Shown here: piece after piece, positions 22,207-32,794 of the stretch
Numbering within the stretch: the stretch's first letter is position 1
Layout: each line of letters begins with the position of its first letter
NCBI GenBank assembly: GCA_039090855.1
Contig: CM076990.1
Span: 196,545,232 to 196,609,231, forward strand
Length of the DNA stretch: 64,000 nucleotides
Direction of reading: 5' to 3'
DNA from: Macrothele yani
Lineage: Eukaryota > Arthropoda > Arachnida > Araneae > Macrothelidae
Translations under genes and position numbers: made by a program
The notes under the pieces: generated by a model
The model's database searches: none
What the model saw: the letters and a program-made list of their open reading frames with translations, nothing else
What the model was told of the DNA's origin: nothing

Positions 22207-23475
22207 TTACGCTTTCCAACCGTAGGTTGAAGAACTATATATGCTTCAGCTTTGTCCGTCCGTTCGCACGATAACTCACGTGAAAATGGTTCGATTTCGA
22301 CGAAATTCTAGTATGTGGTAGGGAATCACCTGGGGACAAACCCTATTGAAAATGGGCGGAATGAGGTCAAAGGTCAGGACATAGGAGCTGGATCCATTCC
22401 ATTGCCTTTATGCGTCATACCTTGCGTAAAAATTGTTCGATTTCGATGAAATTTTGGTATGTATTAGGGGGGTACCTGGGCACAAGCCTTATTGAAAATG
22501 AGCGGAATGGGGGTCAAAGTCAGGATATAAAAGCGGGATCCATGCCATTGCCTTTAAGCATCATAACATGCGTAAATATGGTTCGATTTCGATGAAATTT
22601 TATTATTTGGTAGGGAACCACCTGGGCACGAACCCTATTGAAAATGGACGAAAAGGGGTCAAAGGTCAGGCAAGGCATAAGAGCGGGATATATTCCATTG
22701 CCCTTATGCGTCATAACTTGCGTAAAAATGGTTCGATTTCGATGAAATTTTAGTATGTGGTAGGGAACCACCTGGGTACGAACCCTATTGAAAATGGGCG
22801 AAATGGGGTCAAATGTCACGACATGAGAGCGGAATTCATTCCATTGCCCTTATGCGTCATAACGTGCGTAAAAATTGTTCGATTTCGATGAAATTTTGGT
22901 ATCTGGTAGGAAGCCACTGGGGACGAACCCTATTGAAAATGTGCAAATGGGGTCGAAGGTCAGGATACTGGAGTGGGATCCATTCCATTGCCCTTGTGCA
23001 TCATAACTTACCTAAAATGCTTGGATTACGACAAAACTTTATCATGTTGTTCCGGTGGTAGAGTGAACTGGTTCTGTTGAATATCAACGAAATGGGGTCA
23101 AAGGTCATTGCACAAAAGAAAGATTTATTCCACAGCCATTATTCTTATAACTTGCGTAAAATTGCTTGTATTGCAACAAAACTTTATCATGTTGTTCCGG
23201 AGGTATAGTGAACCGGTTCTGTTGAATATCAACGGAATGGGGTCAAAGGTCATTGCACAAAAGCAAGATTTATTCTACAGCCATTATTCTCATAACTTGC
23301 GTAAAACTGCTTCTATTGCGACAAAACTTTAGTATGTTTTTCCTGAGGTATACTGAACCGGTTCTGTTGAATATAATCGAATTGGGGTCAAAGGTCAGGA
23401 CACAGGAGCGAGATTTATTCCACAGCCATTATCCACATAACTTGAGTAATAATTTCTGGTATGTTGGAAAGCGTA
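22207..23475. mobile_element. Element built of about 146-bp tandem units, copy 1 (9 units)
   Basis: It starts tttacgctttccaac and ends gttggaaagcgtat, a short inverted terminal match. Between them the motif cgtaaaaatggttcgatttc recurs near 22279, 22424, 22571, 22721, 22867, 23011, 23155, 23300 and 23444, a spacing of 144-150 bp. Copy 2 at 53743-54297 has the same two ends and fewer units. It is non-coding: the similar peptides in several frames follow from the repeat. The class is uncertain; some Helitron-like elements also carry internal tandem units of this size. Confidence 0.85.
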
Positions 23476-23479
23476 TCAA

Positions 23480-23950
23480 AATCAATGCATTGCATGATTT
23501 TACTAACTTGTCTTTTTCTGATTCTTATTTAAAATGCAATGAGTTATCGTGTAGAGAAAGTTTTGTTGCACTTTTTAGGGTGTCTTGTCTTTTCTTCACG
23601 CTTGCAGAAGTGCCTATAATCAATATGAATTTCAAAGCTGATGCTAAACGGCCAATAGAAAGACCTGTAAGTCTTTTCAAAAGTGTTGCAATGAATCAAG
23701 CCACCGCGCCTTTGAATTTCTGGGAGAAATAAATTCAGCCTCAAGATCTTTAGATCGCATGCGATGAATAAGATTCGCTAGGATAATACGTTCCAACAAT
23801 GCAAAGCAAAAGAAAGAAAAAAAAACTCACTCTGACGTGAAATTGTTTTCTGTTTAGTTGCCATCGCACTCTTTGATTCTGTCGCTCTGTGTCGATATAA
23901 GAACGCAAAGATCAAATAAAAAGAAACGGGGCGGACAGGCGCAGAGGAAA
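23480..23950. other. Spacer
   Basis: Nothing recognised apart from a short A-rich run near 23810. Confidence 0.4.
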
Positions 23951-23954
23951 ATAA

Positions 23955-24265
23955 AGAAGCGTAATAGGCTAAAGCTTAATCTTCGGCGGGCTAGGCCCAT
24001 AGGGTTGCAATGAGGCCTTGACTGGATGCTTAATTACAGTTTCTCGCCTCTGCTCTCTGGCCTGGCATTTGCCTCTGACAGCATGACGCAAAGAAAACAA
24101 CGATTCTACTTCCGCTGCTTTCCAGAAAGAAAAGACGGCAGCGGCTGTGAAGAGGAGGAGGAGGAGGAGGAGGAAGACTGGGAGGAAGGGACTTTGAGGA
24201 AATGAAATTTTCCCCCGCAAAGACACGACGAGGTCTTCCGGAAAACAATTAAGTTTCAGTTTAGG
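23955..24265. repeat. Dispersed repeat R1, copy 1
   Basis: It is collinear with 37405-37665. Shared blocks in order are cgtaataggctaaagctt, tgcttaattac, gaaatgaaatt and the cccccgcaaagac/ctcccgcagagac pair, ending ccggaaaacaattaagtttc. A (GGA)n run lies at 24152-24178. No coding content. Confidence 0.7.
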
Positions 24266-24778
24266 CGGCGGCTGTTGATGCTGTTTGTAGCAACCAATGT
24301 TCCTTTTTTTCTCAGGCAAAGCGTTAGAGTGCAAGGGAAATCGTGCCTGAAGTGTTACATCTAGTGTGTGCGTGTGTGTAGGGGTGGGGCAAGAATTATC
24401 AGAACTGCGTTTTCAGTAGCATTACAAAGGGTGCCTGGAAGAAAAATTACCAGAAATAATGCCACTTTGAGGTAATTATGTGCTTTCATATACTGACGGA
24501 TGAGGGTGCGGTGTGATTTTCAACAAAAATATGCTGCTGTATTGTGTGGCGAACTAATTAAAAGAGAACAGATATAAGAAGGCATTTTCTATGCTCGCAT
24601 ACCCAGAGAATATTATGACTCAAGATGTTGAAATAAAAAATTAAATGCCTGCATTTTGACTAAAAGGAAAACCATTTGAATTTACAACGATGCGCCTTTA
24701 CATTATGACCACCCCCAGCTAGAAAAATGAGCGCGCCTGCAGACCGAACGGTGGCGCAGGTGAAATTCACAGAGTAGT
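24266..24778. other. Spacer
   Basis: Nothing recognised. A short gt-rich run is at 24366-24384. Confidence 0.45.
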
Positions 24779-24827
24779 ATACACTGAAATGCCAGAAAAA
24801 CTGGTACAGACGAGCTTATGCAAAATA

Positions 24828-26376
24828 CACTGGTGTGCAAAAATTAAGGACGAAGAGGAAATTAGAATAACAGCGGAACGAGCAGATAGAACGTACCGAA
24901 AGACCACTCAGGAGATAGACTAGGGTCCGGTACGGTAGGGCATGCGCATATATGCAGCATGACGTAAGGAAGGAGTGTCGGAAGGGCATAAAGCACACGG
25001 GTGGTGTACACTCAGCAATTTGGTGAAAGCTATTGCACGGTGTACATTGGTTTGAACGACGTCGAGTTGCTGCCACCATGTGATATGGGCAACAGGCAAT
25101 CCAGTAGACCACATCTGGATGACTTTACCCGAGGTCGCGTCATTGGGAAGTTGGAAGAAGGTCGAAGTGTGACTACTGTGGCCGAGGAGTTCGGGATCGC
25201 TCACAGTATCGTTTCACGAGCTTAGAGAGCATTTCAACCGACAGGAACAGCTGTCCGAGAGTTTAGCAGTGGTAGTCCACGAGCAACCAAGGCGGCGGAC
25301 GACCGGTATATTGTCCTACCCGTGAGAAGAGACAGACGGCAGACAGCGGGAGAAATCTCAAGGCACATGCAACAGGCAACTGGACGTCCGTTATCGCGTT
25401 TTACCGTGGCCAGTAGGCTGCACAAATGTGGTCTATTTGCACGACGACCAGTACGGTGTGTGCCATTAACGCCTGCTCATTGGAGACGGCGGTTTCTGTG
25501 GTGCCAGGAACACAAGAACTGGACACATCAGCAATGGGGTTGAGTTCTCTTTACGGATGAGAGCCGATTTAATCTGACGAGCGATTCTGGACGTATACAC
25601 ATCTGGAGAGAGCAGGAAACACGCAATCACACCTTCAACATCATAGAAAGGGACCGGTTTGGAGGTGGCGGAGTTCTCGCTTGGGGCGGTATCATGCTTG
25701 GTAGCTGTACTGACCTCCACATCTTCCAAGGAAGTTCAGTCACTGGTGTCCGCTATTGTACCGAGGTTCTCCTGTCTTACTTGCGTCTGTTTATGGGTGT
25801 TGTGGGTCCTGAGTTCCTCTTCATGGACGACAACTCCACACCTCATCGTACAGTGGCTGCTGCAGAGCCGTTGTAGAGTGAAGATATTCAACGCTTGGAT
25901 TGGCCCGCAAGGTCCCCGGACCTAAATCCAATCAAACAAGTGTGGGACCATCTCGGGAGACGCTTGGCAGCACGTCACCAGCCGCCAGCAACGATTCCGC
26001 AGGTGCGATTGGCGCTACAAGAGGAATGGGCCGCAATGCCTCAACAGCTCCTTGACAACCTCGTCTTCAGCATGGACACACGTTGTAAATCCTGCAACGC
26101 AGTCAGGGTGATCATATCCCCTACTAAAGACTGGATTTTTCTTGGCAGCCGCCTGTCACATGGACGTTTCTGTCTTCTGTCCAGTTGTGCTCGAAGCTAC
26201 CTTTTCAATAAAGTGCTTGTGTTTCCTTTGGGTTCCTTGTTTGGACGGTTTTGCTCACTTGTCCCATATTCTTACATTTTCGGGATCTTATGGTATGATT
26301 TGAGTCGATGTGGAGCACTTCTGCTCGACGTTACATTTGAAAAAACCGCTTCGTCCTTAATTTTTGCACGCCAGTG
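24828..26376 (+). mobile_element. Tc1-like element, family C (nested in b2)
   Basis: The 1,549-bp element has inverted ends: cactggtgtgcaaaaattaa at left, and cactggcgtgcaaaaattaa read from the right end. Both continue with ggacgaag. TA duplications are at 24826-24827 and 26377-26378. Confidence 0.95.
25085..26127 (+). pseudogene. Tc1-like transposase, family C
   Basis: ATG at 25085 gives MGNRQSSRPHLDDFTRGRVI, the paired-like DNA-binding start. The order is helix-turn-helix (VTTVAEEFGIAHSIVSRA), second helix region (GRPLSRFTVASRLHKCG), LFTDESRFNL (first Asp, about 25548), GGGGVLAWGGIM, FLFMDDNSTPHRT (second Asp, about 25818-25850) and SPDLNPIKQVWDHLGRR. The usual NPIE has become NPIK, so the catalytic Glu is Lys. 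Stops replace Trp at about 25225, a residue near 25541 and Glu at about 25873. The natural end after HIPY is reached only in a shifted frame. The protein is about 340 codons, normal for the family. Confidence 0.9.
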
Positions 26377-26479
26377 TACATAGCAACTTCACCTATGCGC
26401 GTACTCGGTTGCGTCCGCCAGTGCGTATATAAAGCAATAGACATCCTTGCCAGCTGTCAGAGCTGTTTTCGGCATGATA

Positions 26480-27512
26480 ATGACAAATAATAACGATTTA
26501 AGCGATTTTCAACGCGGTGTCATAGTTGGCGCTCGTGAGATGGGCCATAGTATTTCGGAGGTAGAAACGAAGTTCGAATTTTCACGGACGACCATTGCAA
26601 AGTAGTACCGTGACTACAAGAATTCCGGCAAAACCTCCAACCAACGATACAAGCGTGGCCGTAAAAAGACATTGGGTGAACGTGTACATCGTCGTCTGTC
26701 AAGAATCGTTTCACGCGATAGGCGTGCAACACTCTCGTAGGTATAATCGGAATTCAATGCTGGAGCCTCAACAAGCATCAGCGTCCGGACTGTGCAATGT
26801 ACCCTGCACGATATGGGCTTTGGGAGCCGACGCCCAACTCGAGTCACCTTGATGAGTGCACAACACAGAGCTATGCGCCTCGCTTGGGCACGGCAATACC
26901 GCCACTGGACACTTGATGACTGGAAACAAGTAGCCTGGTCTGACGGGTCGCGTTTCCAAGTGTATCGGGCATATGGAAGGATTCGTGTGTGGCGCAAACC
27001 ACATGGATCCTGCCTGTCAACAGGGAACTGTACCGGCTGGTAGGGGGTCCGTAATGGTATGGAGTGTGTTTAGTTGGATTTCACTGGGACTCCTGGTACG
27101 TCTACAAACGTCTATGACTGGCCAACGCTATGTGTACATCCTTTCTGACGAGGTACACCCGTTCATATCCGGCATTCATGCTGATGGGTTGGGCCTGTTC
27201 CAATAGGGCAATGTTCCTCCACACAAGTGTCGGGACGCCACATTATGGTTAGAGGAGCATTCATCTGAGTTTGGGGTGTTGCCATTGCCACCCAAGTCCC
27301 CAGATCTGAACGTGATAGAACACATTTGGGATGTCATGCAGCGCGCTATTGAGCACAGGAATCCGAGACCTCGGAATACACGCGAATTGTGGAACGCTCT
27401 GCTGGAAGTATGGTGTGCATTGCCTACAGCATATTTCCAGAAGCTAGTGGAGTCCATGCCCCGTCGTATTTCTGCAGTCCTGCGCTCTCGTGGGGGACCT
27501 ACCAAGTATTAG
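26480..27512 (+). pseudogene. Tc1-like transposase, family b copy 2
   Basis: ATG at 26480 opens MTNNNDLSDFQRGVIVGARE. The helix-turn-helix reads EMGHSISEVETKFEFS, followed by a tag stop near 26602. TLHDMGFGSRRPTRVTLM and AWSDGSRFQVYRAYGRI (first Asp kept) follow. At the second catalytic site cagGAC has become tagGGC, so Asp is lost to Gly next to a stop (about 27203-27208). The Glu motif SPDLNVIEHIWDVM is intact (about 27301-27342), and the natural stop after GGPTKY is at 27510-27512. Small insertions shift the frame near 26697 and 27020. Confidence 0.9.
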
Positions 27513-27550
27513 ACTGGTGTACCAGTTTTTCTGGCACTTCAGTGTATATA

Positions 27551-28756
27551 CACTATCTACCAACAATTAATTGGACACCCCTGCAATCGACGATATCTGC
27601 GGTCCTGATACACGTCACGGCCGCCGCCGTTAAATATCGTGTGGGAAACAACAACGCAACCAGTCGCATGCAAGATGCCACGCAGTTCGGAGCTCTGTGA
27701 TTTCGAGAAAAGTGTAATCGTCGGGTATCACAGAAATGGCCGATCCATACGTGGCATATCCAGCGAGTTGAAGTACCTAAACTCGACAGTGGCTTACGTG
27801 ATTGGCAAGTGGAAAATGAGATGTGACTGTCGGAATGTGCCCCGACACCGCAGATCCACAAAACTGGGAGTTAGAGACCGACGGGTGCTGGCCGGAAAAA
27901 TTCGGAAGAACCGCATCCGCGAGGAGTTTCAACAGGCAACCGGGAGTGTTCTTTCGATGAATACCATCCGTAAGGAAGTCCATCTGCTCGATTATTATGG
28001 ACGTGCTGCCACCCACAAGCCTTTGATCCCCAAGTCTAATAGCGCTGCTCGGCTAACGTGGTGCAAAGAACGTCGACAGTGGACCGTTGAACAGTGGAAA
28101 CAGGTTCGGTTCTCTGGAGCGACGAATCAAGGTTCATCTTCTACCGTTCGGATGGCAGGGCCTAGGCTTGGCGTCTGCCTGGAGAACGCCTCCTGCCGGA
28201 ATATATTGTGCCAACTGTGAAGTTCGGCGGCGGTGGATTTATGCTATGGGGGTGTTTCTCCTGGTATGGCACGGGACCCTTGGTCGGAATTCCTGGTAGA
28301 CTCAACGCCGAGACCTACTGCACCATTTTGGATGACCATGCGCTTCCTACGTAGTGGCAGTTTTACGGGGTGGACCCATGTTACTTTCAGGATGAGAATG
28401 CCACCTGTCATGTTGCGAGGTTCACCATGGCTTGGTATAGTGACAATGGGGTTAATCGAATGAACTGGACTGCGGAGAGCCCGGACCTTAACCCTATCGA
28501 GCACCTCTGGGACGAGTTGGAGCGTCGACTTAAGGGGTGCCCCCACCGTCCGAAATCGATGAAGGAACAGACCTGTCTTCTCCAAGCCGAGTGGAAGAAA
28601 ATACCGCTAGCCGTTGTACAACGCCTGGTTGAGAGTATGCCCCGGAGGGTCGCAGCTGAAATCGCCGCTCGTCGAGGCTCCACCAACTATTGAAGGTGAA
28701 TAAACTTCGTTTTCCTTTGCTATCACAGGTGTCTAATTACTTGTTGGTAGATAGTG
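27551..28756 (+). mobile_element. Tc1-like element, family A, copy A2
   Basis: The 1,206-bp element starts cactatctaccaacaattaa and ends ttgttggtagatagtg. TA lies at 27549-27550 and 28757-28758. It begins 4 bases after the TA that ends element b2 and is separated from it only by tatata. Confidence 0.95.
27675..28693 (+). pseudogene. Tc1-like transposase, family A copy 2
   Basis: ATG at 27675 (MPRSSELCDFEKSVIVG) starts the DNA-binding domain; the ATG at 27639 is 12 codons upstream and less likely. The second helix region is SVLSMNTIRKEVHLLDYYGR. A 5-bp duplication (ggttcggttc where copy A1 has ggttc) at about 28103-28112 shifts the frame. In the shifted frame follow LWSDESRF (first Asp), a stop in GRA-W, CYFQDENATCH (second Asp, about 28380) and SPDLNPIEHLWDELERRLKG (Glu, about 28480-28540). 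The end is GSTNY-stop at 28691-28693. All three catalytic residues survive but no single frame joins them. Confidence 0.92.
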
Positions 28757-28807
28757 TATATACAACCCGACGACCAGTGTTCGGTTAGTAGAGTGTTCAG
28801 AGTCAGA

Positions 28808-29855
28808 ATGGGAAAACTTGCCGATTTATCGGAGTTTGATAAAGGACAAGTTGTGATGGCACGGTACTTCGGAACTATGATCTCGAAAATGCTGAAGTTT
28901 GTGGGTTGTTCATGTGCCGCCGTAGTGAGTACGTATGAGAAGTGGTACACAGATGGCCAAATGACGAATCGTCGTCCAACCATATGTCGTCCGCAGCTCA
29001 TTGATGCCATAGGGAAGCGGAGATTGTCGCGCATTGTTCACACCGACCGCAGGGCCACAGTGCGACAAATCACACGCAGCTGCAACAGTGGCGATCAGGG
29101 AAATGTGTCGAACGCAGCACACAGTTCATCTCAGCCTTCTGCGCATGGGCCTGCGTAGCCGAAGACCCAGCCGGTTCCCCATGCTCACTGTACCTCATCG
29201 TCAACAAATCATGAAATGGGCCAAGATAATCGAGATTGGACCGTAGATGATTGGAAGGAAGTGGCCTGGTCTGACGAATCAAGATTCCTGGGGCATTACG
29301 TAGACGGCCGAGGGCAGATATGCCGATTACCAACGGAGTCTATGGCACCTGGATGCACTGGTTGGGCGGAAACAGGTCGGCTGCAGCTGCTGTGTTATGC
29401 GGTTGGCGATGTTTTCTTGGGACACTTTAGACCCCATTATTCCAAAAGCACAATCCCTGACAGCTGTCAGGTATCTCAACATCGTTGGGGGACCAAGTTC
29501 ACCCATCCATGGCAACTGTGTTTCCTGCTGGTGATGGCCATTACCAACAGGATAATGCGCCATGCCACACTACCAGAATCCTCAAGCAGTGGTTCGAGGG
29601 ACATGCTGGTGACTTTCTGTTGAAGCCCTGGCCTCCAAATTCCCCTGACATGAACCCAAACTAACATTTGCGGTTTGACTGGGAAAAGCGGGTTCGCACT
29701 AAATCACCACAACCCAGAAATGTACAGTAACTGGAGAACCTAGTGTTGACATTATGGTACCAGATATCCTAGGATACTTATCGCCAGCTCTTCGAAGCGA
29801 TTCCTCGTAGCGTAGCAGCTGTTTTGCGGTCTGAAGGGGGTCCTACAGCATATAT
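28808..29855 (+). pseudogene. Tc1-like transposase, family D
   Basis: ATG at 28808 opens MGKLADLSEFDKGQVVMARY. The helix-turn-helix (LKFVGCSCAAVVSTYEKW) is followed by GKRRLSRIVHTDRRATVRQI. Frameshifts near 29100 and 29155 precede WTVDDWKEVAWSDESRF (first Asp, about 29238-29288). Remnants of the second Asp region lie around 29548-29566 and of the Glu region around 29625-29680, followed by EAIPRSVAAVL and SEGGPTAY near 29795-29850. It ends in a TA run. The terminal inverted repeats could not be defined; the left edge follows directly on the TA of element A2. Confidence 0.85.
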
Positions 29856-29859
29856 ATAT

Positions 29860-30350
29860 ACTTCATATGTGACAAGTTTAAAGTATCCCTTTTGTACCAT
29901 TTATTGGTTGGGTTTTTTTATTACCTATATTTGTGTTAATGGGGAGTTTGGCTCTCTTTCTTCATTTTTATTTTATTTGTTGTGAGGTCGGGCAAATTTG
30001 TTTTAGTTTGCTGGGTTCGGGTTTTTATTAGAAATCCCTTTTATTAACATTTTTCTCCTAAATTTAATTGGTCCCTATAGCAAACTAAAATAGCAGAAAC
30101 CCACAATTCTCTGGTCTCAGTAGATTGGTGAGTGATTTTCTTTTTGCATGCCCTTCATGAAGCCGACAAGGAGTCAGTCATTAATATGCTTTCCTGCATT
30201 CTTATGTTCGGTATATTTTCTTCGCTTGAAGCTAGCCTGGTTCGGGTGTATGGATTTGGTGATTGTTGTTCTTTTTCTCGTTTTTCTTTTTCTGTTTTTC
30301 TACTTCAAAATTTTACTTTATGTTTTGCATTTTTATGTATATATATATAG
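29860..30350. other. Spacer
   Basis: T-rich sequence between Tc1-D and an RTE fragment. No family recognised. Confidence 0.4.
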
Positions 30351-30355
30351 AAGTG

Positions 30356-31050
30356 GGTTTAAAAATGAACTTTCAGAAGACAAAAGTGATGTTCAATGCT
30401 TTTACAAGAAATGAAGATTTATCAATTGATGGAGAAAAGCTGGAGATAACAGACACGTACGTTTATCTTGGACAGCAGATATCAAGTGAGGGTCACATTG
30501 ATGAAGAAATTAATCGGCGTACAAAACTTGCCTGGAGAGCTTTTGGAAGAAACAGCCTAATTTTCAAGAGCAATATGCCATTATGTCTTAAAAGAAAAGT
30601 GTTTGATCAATGCATCCTTCCAGTGCTTACGTATAGTGCAGAGACGTGGACCTTAACTAAAAGAGACATACAAAGGCTGCAGACAACTCAAAGAAGCATG
30701 GAGAGGTGCATGCTTGGTGTAACCAGGAGAGATAAGAAGAGGAACTCGTGGATCCGAAAAATGACAAGAGTGGAAGACATCATGATCAGAGTTAAATCCC
30801 TGAAATGGCAATGGGCTGGACATACTGCCAGAAGGACAGATCATCGATGGACAGCCGAAATTTTAGATTGGATTCCAAGGGACAGGAAAAGACCCAGAAG
30901 AAGACCACATGGGAGATGGGTGGATGAAATTCGAAAGTATGCAGGGGTGACATGGAGGAGACTGGCACAAGACAGACTGTTGTGGAGGAAACTTGGGGAG
31001 ACCTTCGTCCAGCAGTGGATTGATAATGGTTGACAATGATGATGATGATG
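30356..31050 (+). mobile_element. RTE-type LINE 3' fragment, copy 1
   Basis: A 5'-truncated copy ending in a (GATGAT)-type 3' tail at 31034-31050, typical of RTE-clade elements. Other copies are at 42893-43552, 45239-45606 and 45626-46110. Confidence 0.85.
30365..31033 (+). CDS. RTE-type reverse transcriptase, C-terminal part (open frame)
   Basis: 223 codons run without a stop from the ATG at 30365 (MNFQKTKVMFNAFTR) to TGA at 31031-31033. The end of the RT palm/thumb is recognisable (VYLGQQISSEGHIDEEINRR). Next come LPVLTYSAETWTLTKRDIQR, ERCMLGVTRRDKKRN and WAGHTARRTDHRW, the conserved post-RT C-terminus of many arthropod RTE/endonuclease-RT proteins. The catalytic YADD block and the N-terminal endonuclease lie upstream of the truncation and are absent, so this cannot move on its own. 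It is the only long intact TE frame in the window, implying relative youth. The first Met is an internal codon, not a true start. Confidence 0.85.
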   Translation: MNFQKTKVMFNAFTRNEDLSIDGEKLEITDTYVYLGQQISSEGHIDEEINRRTKLAWRAFGRNSLIFKSNMPLCLKRKVFDQCILPVLTYSAETWTLTKRDIQRLQTTQRSMERCMLGVTRRDKKRNSWIRKMTRVEDIMIRVKSLKWQWAGHTARRTDHRWTAEILDWIPRDRKRPRRRPHGRWVDEIRKYAGVTWRRLAQDRLLWRKLGETFVQQWIDNG

Positions 31051-31092
31051 ATATATATATACACGGTCGAGTCACATTATTGTGACCACCAG

Positions 31093-32190
31093 TTAATATC
31101 CAGAGTAAACGCAGAGTGCAGCGCTGACAGCAGCTACACGGGCTGGGAGTGACATGTATATATATAACTCAATAAGGTGCTATATACATATATATGACTC
31201 AATAAGGTGCTATATACATATATATGACTCAATAAGGTGCTGGAAGGTGTTCAAAGATATATGGAGCCATGCTGACTACAGTGCATCTGACAGTTGCTGG
31301 AGGGTGCATGGTGGAGGATCCATAGAGCGAACAACACGACCAAGGTGGTCCCACAGATGCTTAATTGGGTTTACGTCTGGGGAATTAAGGGACCAGGGAA
31401 GTACTTTGAAATCTTCATCGTACTCTTCCAATTACTCTCAGACATTTTTAGCTGTGTGACACGTCGCATTGTCGGGCTGGAAGATACCATCCATCCCAGG
31501 AAAGACAATCAGCATGTATGGGTGGTCTGCAAGGATGGATTCATAACGAATATGGTCCATATTGCCTTCCACAGGTACATGTGGACCCAGGTAATGCCAC
31601 GAAAACATACCCCAGACCCTAAAGCTGCCCACACCAGCTCGTGTTCTTCCAGCAATGGTTAAAAATTATTTGTTCTTCGATGTTTCTTGCCTTATACGCC
31701 AAAGTTCATCCGTTCGATGAAGCAGGAAACGGGACTCATCGGAGAAGGCAATCCTTTGCCAATCAGCGGAGGTCCAATACGATACTGCCGTGCAAGTGTA
31801 AGCCTTTTATGCCAATGCACCTTCGTTAGCATAGGTGCAGTGACCATGCGTCTGCATCGAAGCCCCATACGCAGCAGGGTTCGCTTTAAACACAATTCCG
31901 GTAGCCTCCAAGTTCATTCGGCCATTAAGTTGCTCCACTATAGCGTGTCTATGGGCCCTCAAGGAACCTCGAAGACGACGTTTACCTCTCACATCAACTG
32001 CACGTGGTGCTCTGCAGTTTCCACATCGCTTATTCGCAATGGTGCCATTTCTCCAATTACGTTACACTTTAACCACAGCAGCACTCGAAAAGTTCACAAA
32101 TTGTGCTGTTTCAGAAAGATTGCCACCCTTGGCCCGAAAGCCGATAATCATCCCCTTTTGAAAGTCTGATAAATCGCTCCTTTTATCCAT
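31093..32190 (-). pseudogene. Tc1-like transposase, family E
   Basis: ATG at 32190 gives MDKRSDLSDFQKGMIIGFRA, then a helix-turn-helix around LSETAQFVNFSSAAVVKV and a stop. IAFSDESRFLLHRTDE holds the first Asp (about 31750-31700), and VWGMFSWHYLGPHVPVEGN follows. FQPDNATCHTAKNV holds the second Asp (about 31478-31437). NSPDVNPIKHLWDHLGRVV (about 31390-31330) shows the catalytic Glu changed to Lys. QHLIES near the end is interrupted by a triplicated 28-bp segment, after which SLPARVAAVSAAL and a stop at 31093 complete the natural C-terminus. Frameshifts occur near 31640-31680 and 31795. Confidence 0.88.
31157..31240. repeat. 28-bp tandem triplication within Tc1-E coding sequence
   Basis: Three units of atatatgactcaataaggtg plus ctatatac span the codons for the peptide HLIES. 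It probably arose by slippage at the TA run. Confidence 0.9.
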
Positions 32191-32339
32191 GATAGCAACG
32201 AGTGATATATTTTTAGAATGCATGCTGCACACCTTATATACGCTCCCAGCCAGCTCACGACATGTGCCTTCTTTCATTGGCTACGCGCTGTTGACGTCAA
32301 AAGAAGGAGGTGGTCACAATAATGTGACTCGACTGTGTA

Positions 32340-32790
32340 TATACACACTCTAAGCGTTCAAAGAGTCTCTCCGCAGTGGATATCGTAGGTTATATAGAAA
32401 TCATATGTGCGTATTACGGAGACATATAATTTACTCACTTACTTATAGAAAGTGTTGAAACTGTCGTCCTTCATATAATCTAACTCTTTTACACATGTTT
32501 CCAAACCCATGTGCGAGAGTGAGAAAGACCCTCCGCAGTAATAAGACTGTTGTACTTAATTTTGATGGTGCTACAGTCAAAATTTTTGAATTAACTTGTT
32601 GTATGTTTCATTTCAGTGTTTTTGTTTTCCAAAATGTGGATGCTGATTTCATCGTTGCTTCTCAGAAGGAAGGAACACTTCTGAAATCAACATTGAAAAC
32701 TTTCGACTCACGACAAGCTTGCGAAAATTGCTGTTCCTGTGAAACACATTCTGGTTCTTTAATGAGACGAAACAATTTCCAGCATATTTT
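32340..32790. other. Spacer
   Basis: Nothing recognised. A 104-codon frame at 32495-32809 has no family features and runs into the SINE. Confidence 0.4.
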
Positions 32791-32794
32791 TGTT

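Larger units (their letters stand above)
24782..27544 (+). mobile_element. Tc1-like element, family b, copy b2, split by Tc1-C
   Basis: The left end is cactgaaatgccagaaaaac after TA (24780-24781). The right end is ttctggcacttcagtg before TA (27545-27546). The element is interrupted after 46 bp by Tc1-C, whose TA duplication lies exactly where copy b1 reads aaaatacatagc. Without that insert the length is about 1.2 kb, as for b1. Confidence 0.93.
31062..32337 (-). mobile_element. Tc1-like element, family E
   Basis: The 1,276-bp element has TA at 31060-31061 and 32338-32339. Its 29-bp inverted repeats differ at one base: cacggtcgagtcacattatt at left and, read from the right, cacagtcgagtcacattatt. 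Both continue gtgaccacc. Confidence 0.95.

Noticed and set aside
22410..23732. Several similar peptides (for example MRHNLRKNGSISMKF)
   Set aside because: They follow from the 146-bp tandem units. Copies are in different frames with stops, so no coding selection is evident.
26080..26383. Extended reading beyond the Tc1-C transposase
   Set aside because: The natural end lies at about 26127. The extension is 3' untranslated sequence read after a frameshift.
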